Shown in pieces: positions 24,308 through 37,500 of a DNA stretch of 64,000 nt; positions within the stretch are counted from its first letter, which is position 1; each line of letters opens with the position of its first letter. A model generated the notes under the pieces. The model was not told the origin of the DNA. It was given only the letters and a program-made list of their open reading frames with translations, and ran no database searches. Source of the stretch: Phallusia mammillata (taxonomy: Eukaryota > Chordata > Ascidiacea > Phlebobranchia > Ascidiidae); contig QLIY01000750.1 in the NCBI GenBank assembly GCA_003260075.1, positions 1 through 64,000 on the forward strand. Reading direction: 5' to 3'. A program made the position numbers and the translations under genes.

Positions 24308-24957
24308 GAAAACCAAGCAAATTTGGCCGTATACATCCGTAAAGTTGCATGATCAATGTGCACGAAACACACCTGCGGGATTAATTATTGGCAAATACAC
24401 TTGATTGAATCTCCTTCCTAACACCAATGCTGACAAATTCTTGGTCAGTCTGTCGTCATATTCTCCTTAATGTGACGTCATGTGTCGTGCTGTCATATTC
24501 ATTAGTAAGCATTGTTTATGTTTGCGGTCGTGCTTTACTGTAGCAACAAAAACTCCCCTCACGCGAAAACAGGATTCCATATTCGGACTCAATTTTGGTT
24601 CTACTTCGCTTTTCTGACTTAAATTAGACATACGGGGGGGGGGACAGAAAACCAAGCAAATTTGGCCGTATACATCCGTAAAGTTGCATAATAGTGCACG
24701 AAACACACCTGCGGGATTAATTATTGGCAAATACACTTGATGGGGGGGGGGGCTGACACTTGTGTGCTATTAATTGTGCATAGTTTTATTTTTCTTTCGA
24801 CGACTCCTCGGCACTCGACTTATGCCTTGCATTTATAAATTAAGGCAATGGGGGGGGGGACTGACCATTGTTTGCTATTAATTGTGCATGGTTTTATTTT
24901 TCTTTCGAAGACTCCTCGGCACTCGACTTATGCCTTGCATTTATAAATTAAGGCAAT
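24308..24957 (+). repeat. Chain of two G-run-joined duplications
   Basis: 24308-24404 recurs at about 24649-24741 after a G-run at 24634-24643. Then G-run 24742-24752 leads into 24753-24849, which recurs at 24860-24957 after G-run 24850-24859. Three G-runs occur within 230 bp. Confidence 0.82.
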
Positions 24958-25233
24958 TATAGGTTTTATATGTTATAGCTGTTTTATTTTCACACTTCTT
25001 AATACCCATCACGAACAACAGCTTTATTGTGAAACCGAAAAGAAAACTGAAATACAAACCAGATCCCCAAAACCGGCTTTAATTTTTATTTTGTTAAGAC
25101 TGCACTCTTTGTCCAATAACCCATTTCGACGCCTTTCTCCACACCTCATATACGTCGCTTAGATAAGCCAAGCAAACACTCCCGTTCCCGTTCCCACTCG
25201 CTCTTTGGGCTAATTTGATTGGCAGCTCCTAGA

Positions 25234-25243
25234 GTCACGTGAC
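25234..25243. promoter_or_regulatory. CLEAR/E-box palindrome GTCACGTGAC
   Basis: A perfect 10-bp palindrome matching the CLEAR (TFEB/MITF) consensus. It lies 22 bp upstream of a TATA-like TATATA, with an inverted CCAAT (ATTGG, 25218-25222) just before it. The arrangement looks like a core promoter for the leader exons of the downstream antiporter. Confidence 0.55.
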
Positions 25244-25255
25244 AATCAAAACGCT

Positions 25256-25261
25256 TATATA
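25256..25261 (+). promoter_or_regulatory. TATA-like element TATATA
   Basis: TATATA 43 bp upstream of the first ATG of the leader ORF at 25299, placing a transcription start near 25285-25290. Confidence 0.45.
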
Positions 25262-25298
25262 TTGCAAGGGAACTCGATAAACTGAACAGAATTAAGAG

Positions 25299-26089
25299 AT
25301 GAACCAGCGTAAAGGTAGGATGGCTCTCAAAATGAACCGAAATACTTGCGTTATTGTTGGTTGGCTTTTTAAGTTAACGATGCTCTATGCGCCGTAAAAG
25401 CAGGATCTTTTGTGTCGCTTTGTCAAATACAGGTTCAAAACATCCACGAAGGAAAACACGCCTGGTAAATACAAGCGGCTCGTTAAGAATAGTTTCTAGC
25501 GCTTCATTAGTTTTTACTAAGAGCAGTAACATTTGAAGAGGTGTATTTAAAGTTCGTACAATGTTTTTATGTTTGTTTCCGAACCCTATGAAAAAGGGGA
25601 ATTTGCAATTTACAACCCAAGCGTGTTTTTATGTTAAATTTGACTCAACGCATTTGCGTACAGAGCGCAACCTACAAAATCAAGTACTTGAGCAAGCACA
25701 GTCTTTTGACATATTGTCGGGTTTATTGCATTTTTTTGCATATCTTTTGTTTTTCGTTGGCTAAAAATAACTTTGTTTGATCATAAGAAGGTTTCAACAT
25801 CATTGTCTTGTATTTTGATGTTTTGCTTTCAATGTTGTGGTTTCTTGATCGTTTAATTTGTATGCTTGTTTGTGTTGTGAGAGCGTATTACGTGTACTAA
25901 TACCAAAATGCACTATTTTGCAATCAGAAAATAAAAACTACGTCTAGTATTTAAAAAGTTTAAGATGTATTGGTTTTCATGTCCTTTTCAACAACTTTTT
26001 TCAAATATTTGCAGGTTGGAAATCAATTAGAATCTAGTTTTCTGTCTATCAGCACCGTCCGTCAAACTCTCAAAAATCATGTTACCTAA
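25299..26089 (+). CDS. Spliced upstream ORF in the antiporter leader (candidate)
   Basis: Exons 25299-25314, 25433-25464 and 26015-26089 join in frame through plausible donors (AAAG|GTAGG, CCTG|GTAAA) and acceptors (ATACAG, TTTGCAG). They encode a 40-aa basic peptide starting MNQRKGSKHPRRKTRL. It stops at TAA 26087-26089, overlapping the antiporter ATG (26079) by 11 nt in another frame. It may be a regulatory uORF. Alternatively these are simply 5' UTR exons, or alternative splicing makes an extended N-terminus. Confidence 0.4.
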
Positions 26090-28473
26090 ATCTCCGTCCA
26101 ACTTTTCACTGGTCCGATCTGATTCTGGAATCGATATCGCTTCCGCAGACGACAGTGCCGCCCATTCTGACCGTAGCCACTCCACGGACAGCCCTGTGCC
26201 TGCATCGAGTGAAACATCCGAATCAAGTGACGGAAACACATCCTTCTGGTCTTCATGGAAACAAAAAATCTTCCCGCCGCGCGGATGGCCGGCTAAGTGG
26301 TTTACTTGGGGTGAGTGACCTGTTCCATGTTTCGGCGGGTGTTAACACGTCGTATAATTCCATGTGCGAAAAACAAACTAAGCTTGAATACCCTAAGTAA
26401 ATACACGTGACAAAAAACTCTAGTCATTGATATTGGTTTCTACATGTCTGAAAAAGATCATTTGCATATATTAAGCCTTTTCCTTATCTAGTTACAAGCT
26501 ATTTGCTTATCTAAGCTATAAGGTCGACTTATAAGGTCTCATCAGTGCTGGTGACAAGGCATGCTTATCAATCTCTGTTTTTTTAGCCCTCGTTCTAGGG
26601 TTGGTGTATGGTACTTTCTGGGCTTTGGCTCCAAAGGAGATGCAACCAGGAAAAAGCTGGTTTGGTCTCACCATCACTGTCCTTCTCTGCTTTGCCTCCG
26701 AGATTCTTATCGTCAAGGTACCAACTCCGAAGGGTTTCCCGCCTCCGCCACCCCTTCTCGGTAAGTTGATGTCGGCGGTTATGCTTCGAAACAAATAGCA
26801 CAAAAATGTATGTTTATTTTTATTCTGGTAGCTTCCCTTTTGATGGGCCTTGCTCTTCGCAACCTGCCCCCACCCGTCAACATTGCTTCTTACATCAATG
26901 AAGATAAAAGCCGAACGCTCCGGGAACTGGCACTTACTATCATATTGACAAGAGCTGGACTTGAAATTGATCCCGAGGTATAAAAAAAAAATTTGAGTAT
27001 TTTATTACGCAGTTAAAATAATTTACATTTTTCGTTGTGCGTTGTTAACTTGCTTACCTTGTTCTTTCATAAGTAGTACATTTGACCAGATGGTAGCAGG
27101 GAATAACCATCCGTGGTGTACACCAAATACATGTAGCCAAAAATTGCGTCTTGTACGCCTTCACACGAACCTGTACAATTTTATTTGCGTGCAGTTCCTT
27201 ACTCGATCAAAACGTGATTTTATCAAAGACACCAAGATTTTGGGGGGGGGGGCTTTTTCGAACAAACTTTAGGGATATCGATGTGAAACTAGAAACCAGG
27301 GTATTTTTTCTGAAAACGAAATACATATGATATACAGACAGCCAGAAACTCATACAAGGTGTTCCAATGTTTGACTTCGACAAACACCTCTGTTTGTCAC
27401 ACTCTTGAAAATTAAATTAAACTATTTAGAGATCAAGTCGAACACTTCATCAATTATGGTCGAACAAAATGATCGCTGTTTTTTTTCCACTAGGCTTTTG
27501 AGTTGCAAACACCCTACCCGATTAGTCTTTTGACTTGAACCACATTTGTGTAAATTGACTTTTAGTTTTATACAACTCAGTGAAAATGTTTGTAAACAAA
27601 TAACATGTAAACCAGGGGTCCCTTGGGGGTGCGATAACTGTTCCTAGGAGGTGCGGGGATGCTGAATCATTAAGGTTCGTTAGGTCTATTCTATATAAAT
27701 ACAAAAACCCGGGGGTGCGAAAATTGGTCGGTGATTAGAAAGGGGCGCAGCAAGGAAAAAGGTTAAGAACCACTGATGTAAACGATTGTAAATGATTTAA
27801 TAAACCCTGCTTTGAAAAACAATATGATTTTACTGTCATGGTGGTAAAGTCAAATAAACACTATTCTCTTTTCACAGTGTAAATGATTTGATCATGAAAG
27901 TTAAACTGCGATTGTTTTGAAATATTTTGTAGTACTGGTCAATTGTTTTCTTTTTTTAATTTGCTGACATCGCATATTTTTATCAAGAGTTGGCGTCCAA
28001 GAGGTTCGAAGTTTAGTGNATTGACAAGAGCTGGACTTGAAATTGATCCCGAGGTATAAAAAATTTTTGGAGTATTTTATTACGCGGTTAAAATAATTTA
28101 AATTTTTCGTTGTGCGTTGTTAACTTGCTTACCTTGTTCTTTCATAAATAGTACATTTGACCGAATGGTAACATGGAATAACCATCCGTGGTGTACACCA
28201 AATACATATAGTTAAAAATGGCGGGGGGGGGGGGCACGCCTTCAAACGAAACTGCAAAATTGTATTTGCGTGAAGTTCCTTACACAACCAAAACGTGGTT
28301 TATCAAAGACCCCTACCAAGATTTTTATTGCCTTTCCGAACAAACTTTAGGGTTGTAAACATAGAAACCAGTGTCTTTTTTGATAGCGAAAGACATTTGA
28401 CAGCCAGAAAACTCTTACAAGGTGTTCAAATGTTTGACTTCGACAAACACCTCTGTTTGTCACACTCTTGAAA

Positions 28474-28562
<89 letters not shown>

Positions 28563-31500
28563 CCACCAAACTTTTGAGTTCGCAAACACCCGATTAATCT
28601 TTTGGCTTTAACCGCATTTGTGTAAATTGACTTTTAGTTTTATACAACTCAGTTAAAATATTTGTAAACAAATAACATGTAAACAAATGTAAATAATTTA
28701 ATGAACCCTGTTTTGATAAAATATAAAGAAAAAAAACAGTTTATTTTTTTATTTCCACAGTGTAAAAGTTTTGATCATAAAAGTCAAACTGCGTTTGTTT
28801 TGAAGTAGTACTGGTCAATTGTTTTCTTTTTCATTTCGCTGACATCGCATGTTTTATCAAGGGTTGGCGTCCAAGAGGTTCGAAGTTTAGTGTTGTACAT
28901 TAACCCGGTAACGTTTGGTCGACACTTTGTAACCTACTTGGTGTATCCAAGTCGTTTGCAGCAGCAAGAACGTAGCTAATATTTATTGACAGCAGTTGCT
29001 GCGAAACCCACGATCGCAGCAGTGTGGAGTGTTTAGCAAAGATAAAATGATCAACGTCTGATACCTACTATTTAAAACGCATTGCTGGTTTTGGCATCAC
29101 AAAACGACTGCAGTTTTCTCAGCTACCTGATGTCAACAATAACTACAAAAATTTAACAAAACAACAAACAAAACATTTAATATTTAGTTTCAGATTTTTG
29201 ATCTTTTCTCTCTTAGTTCCTCCTTTCATTTGATAACCGGGCGTTCGATTTCTTTGTTACTTTGTTCTCTCCCTTTCTCCGTCTCCTTTTTCGTTTCTCT
29301 TTTTATTTTCTGCGGTTTTTCTTTGTATTTTGCTTACAATACGTTGTTCCTGGTAACAATTTCACCAGACTAGAACAAATACCATACAGCCAATCATTTT
29401 CTTTGCTTGTCCAACAGGCGATGGCGAAGGTGAAGTGGGCTGTTGTAAGACTTGGGGGGGGGGGTGACATTTTGTAACCTACTTAGTATCTCCAATATAG
29501 CTAATATTTATTGATAGCAGTTGCTGCAAAACCCACGAGCGCAGCAATATGAACTGTTTATCTAAGATAAAATGTTCAACGCCTTGTACCTGTTATTGCT
29601 TGTTTTGGCATCAACGACTGTAGTTTTCTCAGCTACTTGATGTCAACAAAAACTGCAAAAATTTGACAAAACAACAAACAAAACATTCAGCTAAAGTTGT
29701 CTTCAATATTTAGTTTCCAATTTTTGATCTTTATTCTCTTACTTACTCCTTTCATTCAATAACTGTGCGTTCGATTTCTTTGTTACTTTGTTCTTTTCCC
29801 CTCCTCTCCCTCCTTTCCTCTCGTTTTTGTTCTTTTTTTTATTTTCTGTGGTTTTCCTTTGTGTTTTGCTCAACAATACGTTGTTCTTGGTAACAATTTT
29901 ACCAGACGAGAACAAATACCAATCGGCCAATCATTTTCTTTGATTGTCCAACAGGCGATGGCGAAGGTGAAGTGGGCTGTTGTAAGACTTGCGTTCATGC
30001 CTTGTATCGCGGAATCCATCACACTAGGAATTCTCGGTCACTACCTTCTTGGCTTTCCCTTCGAATGGAGTTTTATGACAGGGTAAGTATGTTTCTAATT
30101 AAACCCATTGGTTGTAATGCTTTACTTTCCTTTCAACAACTGACTGCCGAAGAATGACTAAAAACCGTAATGTCAAAAGGCGTAATATGTTTGAAAAGCA
30201 TTTGAAATTGCAACTTTACAATACATCTGCAATCATTATGGAAATTATAACTATTTAATGTTTAGCGCATTTGTTTGGACTTCGTTCGTGGTACATAAAA
30301 ACCTTCGTGGTACAAAAAAAGGCTTTTGACTGCTTAGGGTACAATTGCAACTTGAAAATCATTGTTTCAACACTCTCCTTTTACATTATTGACGCGAACG
30401 GACAGTAACATTTTACAACAACTATAATACAACGAAATTAAAATACAAGGACATCTTTTCTATTGTTTGTTTCAGAACAAACCTCGAAATTTTACAAAAG
30501 TTCGATACAAATTTTGGTTTGATACGTTTTGCAAGTTAGATAGTTTATTTTTGTTTCCCAAAAAGGTTTTGTGCTGTTGTGTGCACGGGAGTGTCACACG
30601 TATACGCACTCTCTTGTGCACAGTTTTCTATTTTTGCGTTTTTAAATGATTTACGTTTTCCAGTAAGCGATGAGTCGGCAAGATCGCTGGTTGACCTTGA
30701 GCCCGTTCGTGATTATAGGTCACTTCACGACCGCGTCATAACACAAGCATCGGTAGACCAAAAGTTTACCATCTAATTAGTTACATGACATAAATGCTAA
30801 CAAACGAATTGTGGACTTTGAAGTTGGCAATTACGATACATAGGGAGGCAAAGATCGAGAACCAAGTTTGACAACATGAGAAAGTTCAAGATGTGCCCTT
30901 TGGGCCGTTACAACTAGGATTTTAGAATTATTAACTTATATAAAATATAATCCTTCTCAAGACAATTTTAGGGCAATAGCAAAAACTAAAGATGTACTTA
31001 CAAAGTTAACACGTTTCTGTCGTAATTGTTTTGATCACTTAATTTCAACGCATCCACACTTCTTGTAAATAATAGTCTCCTCTCTTTATACCAGTGGTTC
31101 TCAACCAGGGCCCAGGGCCCCCAGGGGGGCACGAGCAGTGTTCCGGGGGCCACGGGTGTAGATTCACCAGAAACACCCACTAAAATCCATTTCCTTTTTA
31201 AATTTATTCCCTAATTTCATCGACTATTTCACATAGTACTTGTCTACATTGAGTTTTTTTTACGATTACGGATTCTTGTTTAGTCTATTCGTTTAGTCTA
31301 GACCAGGGGCGGGCAACATACGGCCCGCGGGCCNNNNNNNNNNTGGTCTAGACCTATTTAAAGTCGAAATTATTACCAAATTCCAACATGAGATTGCCAT
31401 TTACATTTTTAAGGGAGCCACAAATCTTACAGGGTTACTTGAAAGGGGCCACGAGGTCCAAACGTTACTTTTAGGGGGCCACGGTCCACGAAACGTTGAG

Positions 31501-34500
31501 AACCACTGCTTTATACTAACCCGCCTTTTTGAATACATTCGCTAAGACGATAATTCGATTGCTACCAAACAATTGCCAAATTTTGTTGAAGTAAAAAATA
31601 TGCATAAAATTCTTAAACGTTTTTATATTGATTAGTCCGCCTCAACATTTTAATCTGTCAAATAAAAATAATAAAGAAGACTTTTTGTCATCTACTTTAG
31701 ATTGTTCACTGCTAATAACAAGAGTACATTAATTTCTGTGTTGTGACATAAAACAGAGAGCCCTTCCCTATATCCGAGAGTTCTCATCCTATATTCATTG
31801 GCTGCCATCAGCTCAAAGTAATAACATGCTGGGTAAAGTGTAGGCAACTGCATGATGTTAATATTACAACATTGTTTTAACTCAACAATAAACCTGCATC
31901 GCAAAAGCTGGGTGGATATAATGTCGTGCTTTTGTCGCAAACAGAATGTATATTTCAGCATTCAGCGTTTGAACATGTTTAGGTAATAGTTTGATAGTTG
32001 TAAAACTCTTGCAAAGGTTTTGAAAAACTAGTAGTTGTTTTCAGAACTAGCGTTCGAAAAAGCTCGATTGTGCGTGTAAACATCCGTGCTTGCCTATATT
32101 TACTTTTCCAGTTATATTTTGTTGATGTCCCCACCGCAAGCCACAAAAACCATATGAAACTTCAATCTGGTGTTAACATATTAGTTCTGCATTCCATTTT
32201 CACGACTCACATGAAATGTGTTGTTTAGCAGACCTGGGGAAATTTTTTGCCGGGCTAAATTCAATGGTTTTTATTGAAGGCAGACCCCCTGGTGCTAACA
32301 CCACAAAAGTTACAAGCGTTTAGTTTCAATCTTTGAGTCATGAACGTTTCGAAGCGAAATTCCAATAAACGAAATCATCTATTCATGGAACAAATCTGTT
32401 GTATTGCAGGTTTATGTTGGCCGCTGTTTCCCCAGCTGTAGTCATTCCGTCGCTTATCATTTTACAAGCCGCGGGACTCGGTGTCTCTCAGGGAGTCCCG
32501 TCTCTCGTCATGGCGGCTTCGGGCATTGACGACGTTCTGGCTATCGGTATGACGATGTGTTTGTTATTTATAGGTCCCTTTAAACGCAATAAAAAACAAT
32601 AGGTTATCCAAACGTTGTACCGCCTGTCAAAATTGTAAAGATCTAAAACTCCAAGCGATGCTTAACTGAAACTTTTCTGTGTGATGTTACAAAATTGTTT
32701 TGACCCTATACCACCTCTTTTAGCGGGATTTTCGGTGTTGCTTGGTATCGCTTTACCAGCTGGTTTGGAGGAAACTGTAATTGAAGGCCATGGTATAAAT
32801 ATGGACTCAACCACTACAGCTGTGTTTCCAACAGGCACTTTTCCATCAAACACAACCACTGGAATCCCACCAGGTACAAGGCACAATAAATTTACGCAGT
32901 TTTGTGTGTGAACTGATGTATCATTGGCGGCAACTTGCCATAAAAGGATTAAAACCGGAATTACTCTGTACAGCGTATTTTGGCTAAGTTGACTAAACAG
33001 ATAAGATTCAAAGTGTCTGTCGTAAACGCACACTACTGAGACAAACTTGCACAATAACAACGTTCCAACACGCCGAAATGTACATATCGTTGTCTAAATG
33101 TTGACAACAACTCCAGTTTTCTGCGAATTCGTGTGTTTGTTTTCTCCCTTGCTTATTTTTATTGCCTCACGGCTAAAGCTTGCCATTTACAACTTTCGTT
33201 TTTGCAGTTCCACACAATGTAGGCAAAGAAATTGCTGGCGCGGTAATAGAGATCGTAATTGGAATTACCGCTGGACTCCTACTTGGTTTTTTTATCTCCT
33301 ACATTCCGTCGCGCAAAATGCCCTACAAGGTAAACAGGGCTACTATTTCCCGTTTACTCTGACTTTTGGGAAGCAAATGTGATCTATAAAACGTGAAGTA
33401 CCATGGGTTGACTTTAAATAACAAAAAACTAGTTGACGAAATCGAAAAAAAATAAAGTATCGTTATGTTAAATAGCATAGTTCGCGTAATGTGATGTGTT
33501 TTGCATCATACAAATTTTATAGCTTTGGCTAAAAAATATTTTAAATGTTATGAACAGCGAATAGAAGTCAACGTTTGCTGTAACTTTCCATCTTTCTTGA
33601 AAACAACTGACAAAAACCCCAAGTGCCAGGAATATTATCAATTGACTCATTGTAAATGAACCCAGTTACCACGTATAGTGGAACAAGTACACAGAATAGG
33701 GGATATCCATGATGACTAACAAACCACATGTCTAACTTTAAAGGAACCAGATGTTTTAACCGCATGCCATGTATAACTATTTGTCGCGCGAATTTTGAAT
33801 TTGATGATTTACCTCTAGTTTATTTTACATGATCCAGACGTTCTGTCGCGCGTTCTTGCTTCTTTCCATCGGTATCTTCTTTGTGTTCGGCACAGAAATC
33901 TGGGGAATTCCCGGTTCCGGAACTCTGTGCGCTCTTATCATGTCCTTTGTCGCTGCTTTTCACTGGGGCGAGGATAGTGTAAGTGGTTGTTTTTTCTTTC
34001 ACTTCCACCAAGCACGTCAGCATTTTGAATAGATCGTAAAAAAAACGATTTATTTACGTTTAAAGCAGGCTATCGAATTTCGCGCGGTTGGTGTGGAACC
34101 TGTATAACTTTTTGAATTGTTAAAATACGAAAACAGGTTTAAAACTTCAGGCCGAGAAAAACGTTTTTAGCATTTGCCCTCCTGTAGTTTACTAATCAAA
34201 GCCCATGCGTGTTATTGTAGGTTTATGATTGTAGTCGTTCTTGATTGTTAGGTAATCGCTAATTGGGTCATCACAATTCGGTTAATGTTTGATTTTTGAA
34301 GCTGCCTATTGCTTTAAGAAAGGCAACGGTCCTGAATGCTTTTTGACGAAAAGAGTAAGTTTTTTTATTACGTGTTTGCAAGGGCTTCAGAATTACCTAT
34401 AAAAACAAAATCACATTCGTTTCGTCCAATTTAAACCACCAAAAATGTTTTACCAATTGACAACAGACAGATAAGCACCTTTGAAACGGTTCTATGGGCA

Positions 34501-37500
34501 ATTATGCAATGTATGACGATCGGCAGGGTTTTGCAAACATTTGCCACGTTTAATTTTTCGCATGACCTATACACCAGGTTTCGAGTGATTACTTAGTCAC
34601 TTAAAACGTCAATAGGCACGCACGCACCAATTTAACCATTGGCAAACATGCGAATCGAATGATCGGAGTCACACATAGGTCACATGTAACTCAACAGGGT
34701 AACACCAGGCTTCTGTGCACAAATCCTGTTAAACTTTCCCTCGTTATATCGTTACATTGTGTCTCGTTTGCATTGTTAAGTGAGTTTACAATCGCCAATT
34801 TCGTTTTAGTTCCCCAAAAGGTTTTCAGTGTAGTTTTGCGAGGTCGGGTCCTGTCTCAATGGGGACGTAATAAACAGGAGTAAGAATGTGACTCGGGGGG
34901 GGGGTGTGAGTTTACAATCGCCAATTTCGTTTTAGTTCCCCAAAAGGCTTTCAGTGTATAGTTTTGCGAGGTCAGGTCCTGTCTCAATGGGGACGTAATA
35001 AACAGGAGTAAGAATGTGACTCGTTCGTCAGCGAGTCTTGCTCTATTGGTCATCCATAGCATAATGTGCCGAAATAATTGTGTCAGTAAAATTTGCTTGA
35101 CTTTGTTGCCCTGACATGCCCTTTCTAATTTAAGTACCCCATTTGTAAAAGATGAAGTAAAAGAGTAAAATGGAACATTGTGTTTACCACAAGAGAAAAC
35201 ATATCTGTTATCTTTAAGGCTCTCAAAACATTCTTGTAAGTCGTTACACATATCTGCGCATTTAGTTAAAATCAAAACGCCAAAACAAACATGCATCAGG
35301 CTTTTAGCCAACGATTTGTAATGAGTGCGTAAATCGTGAATAATTGTACCCAACAAAATATTGTCACAACAATATTTTGTATTTGCACAAAATTACGATC
35401 AAAGTACCGGGCTTTTTTCCGATCTGTGTGGCTGGGGTATATGTTTGCCAGGCTTAAATACCGCGGTTATATGACTCAAAACAGCAAAGGCTCTCTCGCA
35501 TACCGACCACTTTAATTGGATGCGTAGTGCGATTTATTAGGGTCACATAAACGTTACCTTTCAAAGAGTGTAGAATTTTGTCCCGCCCTGTTTACGCTGC
35601 TTCGTTAAAAATTATACTTGCAGAGTTCGTAAACATTTGCACAAAAGTCCACATTTGACAGGTTATCCATTCATAAATCGGCTTCACTGCAACTTGTTTT
35701 CATCAATTTATTTGTGCGTTAATTCTGACAACCAAGACTTAAACTACAACATATACGGAATCAAAAACGTGACTTTAGGGTTTTTTATCTAGTTTATGTA
35801 TGTAATTAACTAATTCACGTGTATATTTCAATATCACAGCACGCTTTGGAAAAGATCTGGCATTATATGTGGCTTATCTTTCAACCTATTCTTTTCGGGC
35901 TTACTGGAACGTTGGTTGACGTAAAAATGATGGATGGTAAGTACCAGCTACTTTTGTTAACACTAAAAAACCCCGGCAACTACAAAGCTTTTCAAATTGT
36001 ACCGAGTCAGAACAAATTAACTCAACCACCTTCAAAGACTTTCAATTTACAGTTGTGTCACGTGATACCCAGGTCGTGCTACTCGATTGTTACAATTCGC
36101 TAAAATGTTGAAACGAAAGTTGTGTAAGATTTGAAGGTTAAGGATTATGATCTATAAATATATTTTTGTACGGCCATGCCCGGTTTACTTAGTGAACTTG
36201 GGTGGGACTGTTAAAGTTGGATCATGACTGTACCCGACTCTCCCAACAATAACTTGTTCCAGGAAATTGGCACAAAAGAAAGAACACCCATGCTGCATGG
36301 GGCTCTACAAATCGAGCTAATCAAGCATTGTGGTCGATTGTTCTATAGTTTTTTTCTTAAAACTGTAGTTTCAGTTTTCTTCACAGTTTAAAAATCCTTT
36401 CAAAAAACCTTGTCCATTTCTGATCCACACAAAAAATATCGTTCTAATGTTTGCAAACGTTTTTTAATCGCGGCCCCGCGCCATAGAAATCGCAGAAAAA
36501 ATGTTCATTGTTGACAAATAACTGGCGTGTTATATCAGTCATGTATGGACCTCGCCCAAAACAGGAGATACGAGGACATTGCTCTCACCAATCAGCAATA
36601 CTTGTTTGACAAACAATTTGATTAGACAATAACTTACCTCACAAATAAGTCACACATGCTGAACGATCGCTTGTTGTGTTTGTCGGTCTGGTGATAACAC
36701 CTCGTCAGGTGGTAGATATCTTTTGCGTAATCCAGCCTAACGATTTCGGGAGCTCGTATAACATGTAAATTTTGCATTTACTCCAAAACATTTCATTTGT
36801 ATACACTGTTCTGTTACGAAATACACGTCATCAGCGTTTACTAACATTTATTATTAAAAATGCTTTGATTAATAGGCACTACAGTTGGATTGGGCATCGC
36901 CATGCTGGCGTGTGCTATGGTTGCCAGACTTGCTGTCAGCACATCAGTCACGTTTGGACTTAATTTTAAGCTGAAAGAGCGAATCTTTGTTTCCATTGCG
37001 TGGATCCCAAAAGGAACTGTGCAGGTATGTGACCATTATTGGTTTTCTGAAACTTGATTCATCTCCAGTGTCATTGTAGACCGCAAATGGCACCACCATT
37101 TAATCTTATGCGTCGAAACACTTGTCAAACGTTAATATCGACAAAAATGTAGAGTGTTTGCCGAAACCGATCGGAGTTTTTGAGCATATAGACTCGGTAA
37201 CTAGCGCATGACTAACGTTTGAGGTTAAACCTCGTGAACTTTGTGCTGCACCTTTTTCTGAACTTTGTGCCGCCGAACTTTAACTAAATGCCCGAACTCA
37301 GACGGTGTCAACATAACTGTTAGATATGGAACGATAGGCCTGTATTTTTAATGTGAATAGGTCAAAGTGCGGGTACTTTTCCCACCGCGTTCGTTTACCT
37401 ATGGGGCTGGATACGAAATAAAATTTGTTCCGGCCTTAAAATTGACACAGCTGCACAGCGTACTGTGACAAGGAGCGTTTTTCAACCCTTTGTGTTACTT

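Larger units (their letters stand above)
22264..25233. other. Spacer between glycogen synthase and the antiporter promoter
   Basis: About 3 kb without a supported gene. It contains a GYS poly(A) candidate AATAAA (22588-22593) and several G-run-joined duplicates at 23305-24957. The ORFs at 23023-23220 and 24172-24736 have no domain. Confidence 0.5.
26944..28905 (+). repeat. Two haplotype copies joined by a single N (28019)
   Basis: 26944-28018 and 28020-28905 start with the same exon end (TTGACAAGAGCTGGACTTG..) and finish with the same GTTGGCGTCCAAGAGG. They differ by many substitutions and indels. Copy 1 carries a 163-bp hAT insertion that copy 2 lacks. G-runs replace sequence present in the sister copy: 27242-27252 in copy 1, and 28223-28234 and 28477-28561 in copy 2. 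The exon fragment 28020-28053 is a false duplicate of the end of 26832-26977. Confidence 0.92.

Noticed and set aside
26516-26803. Overlapping ORFs on both strands across the antiporter second coding exon (95, 68, 67 and 65 codons)
   Set aside because: Shadows of the real exon 26587-26760, which alone joins in phase with its neighbours.
28347-28589. Polyproline ORF on the minus strand (also at 6569-6832, 39612-39830) and polyglycine ORF at 39617-39820
   Set aside because: They are translations of poly-G runs that replace real sequence in the sister copy; not genes.
33820-34032. Alternative acceptor CTCTAG before TTTATTTTAC for the antiporter exon at 33838
   Set aside because: It shifts the frame; only the acceptor at 33837 (GATCCAG) keeps the membrane helix LLLSIGIFFVFG in frame.
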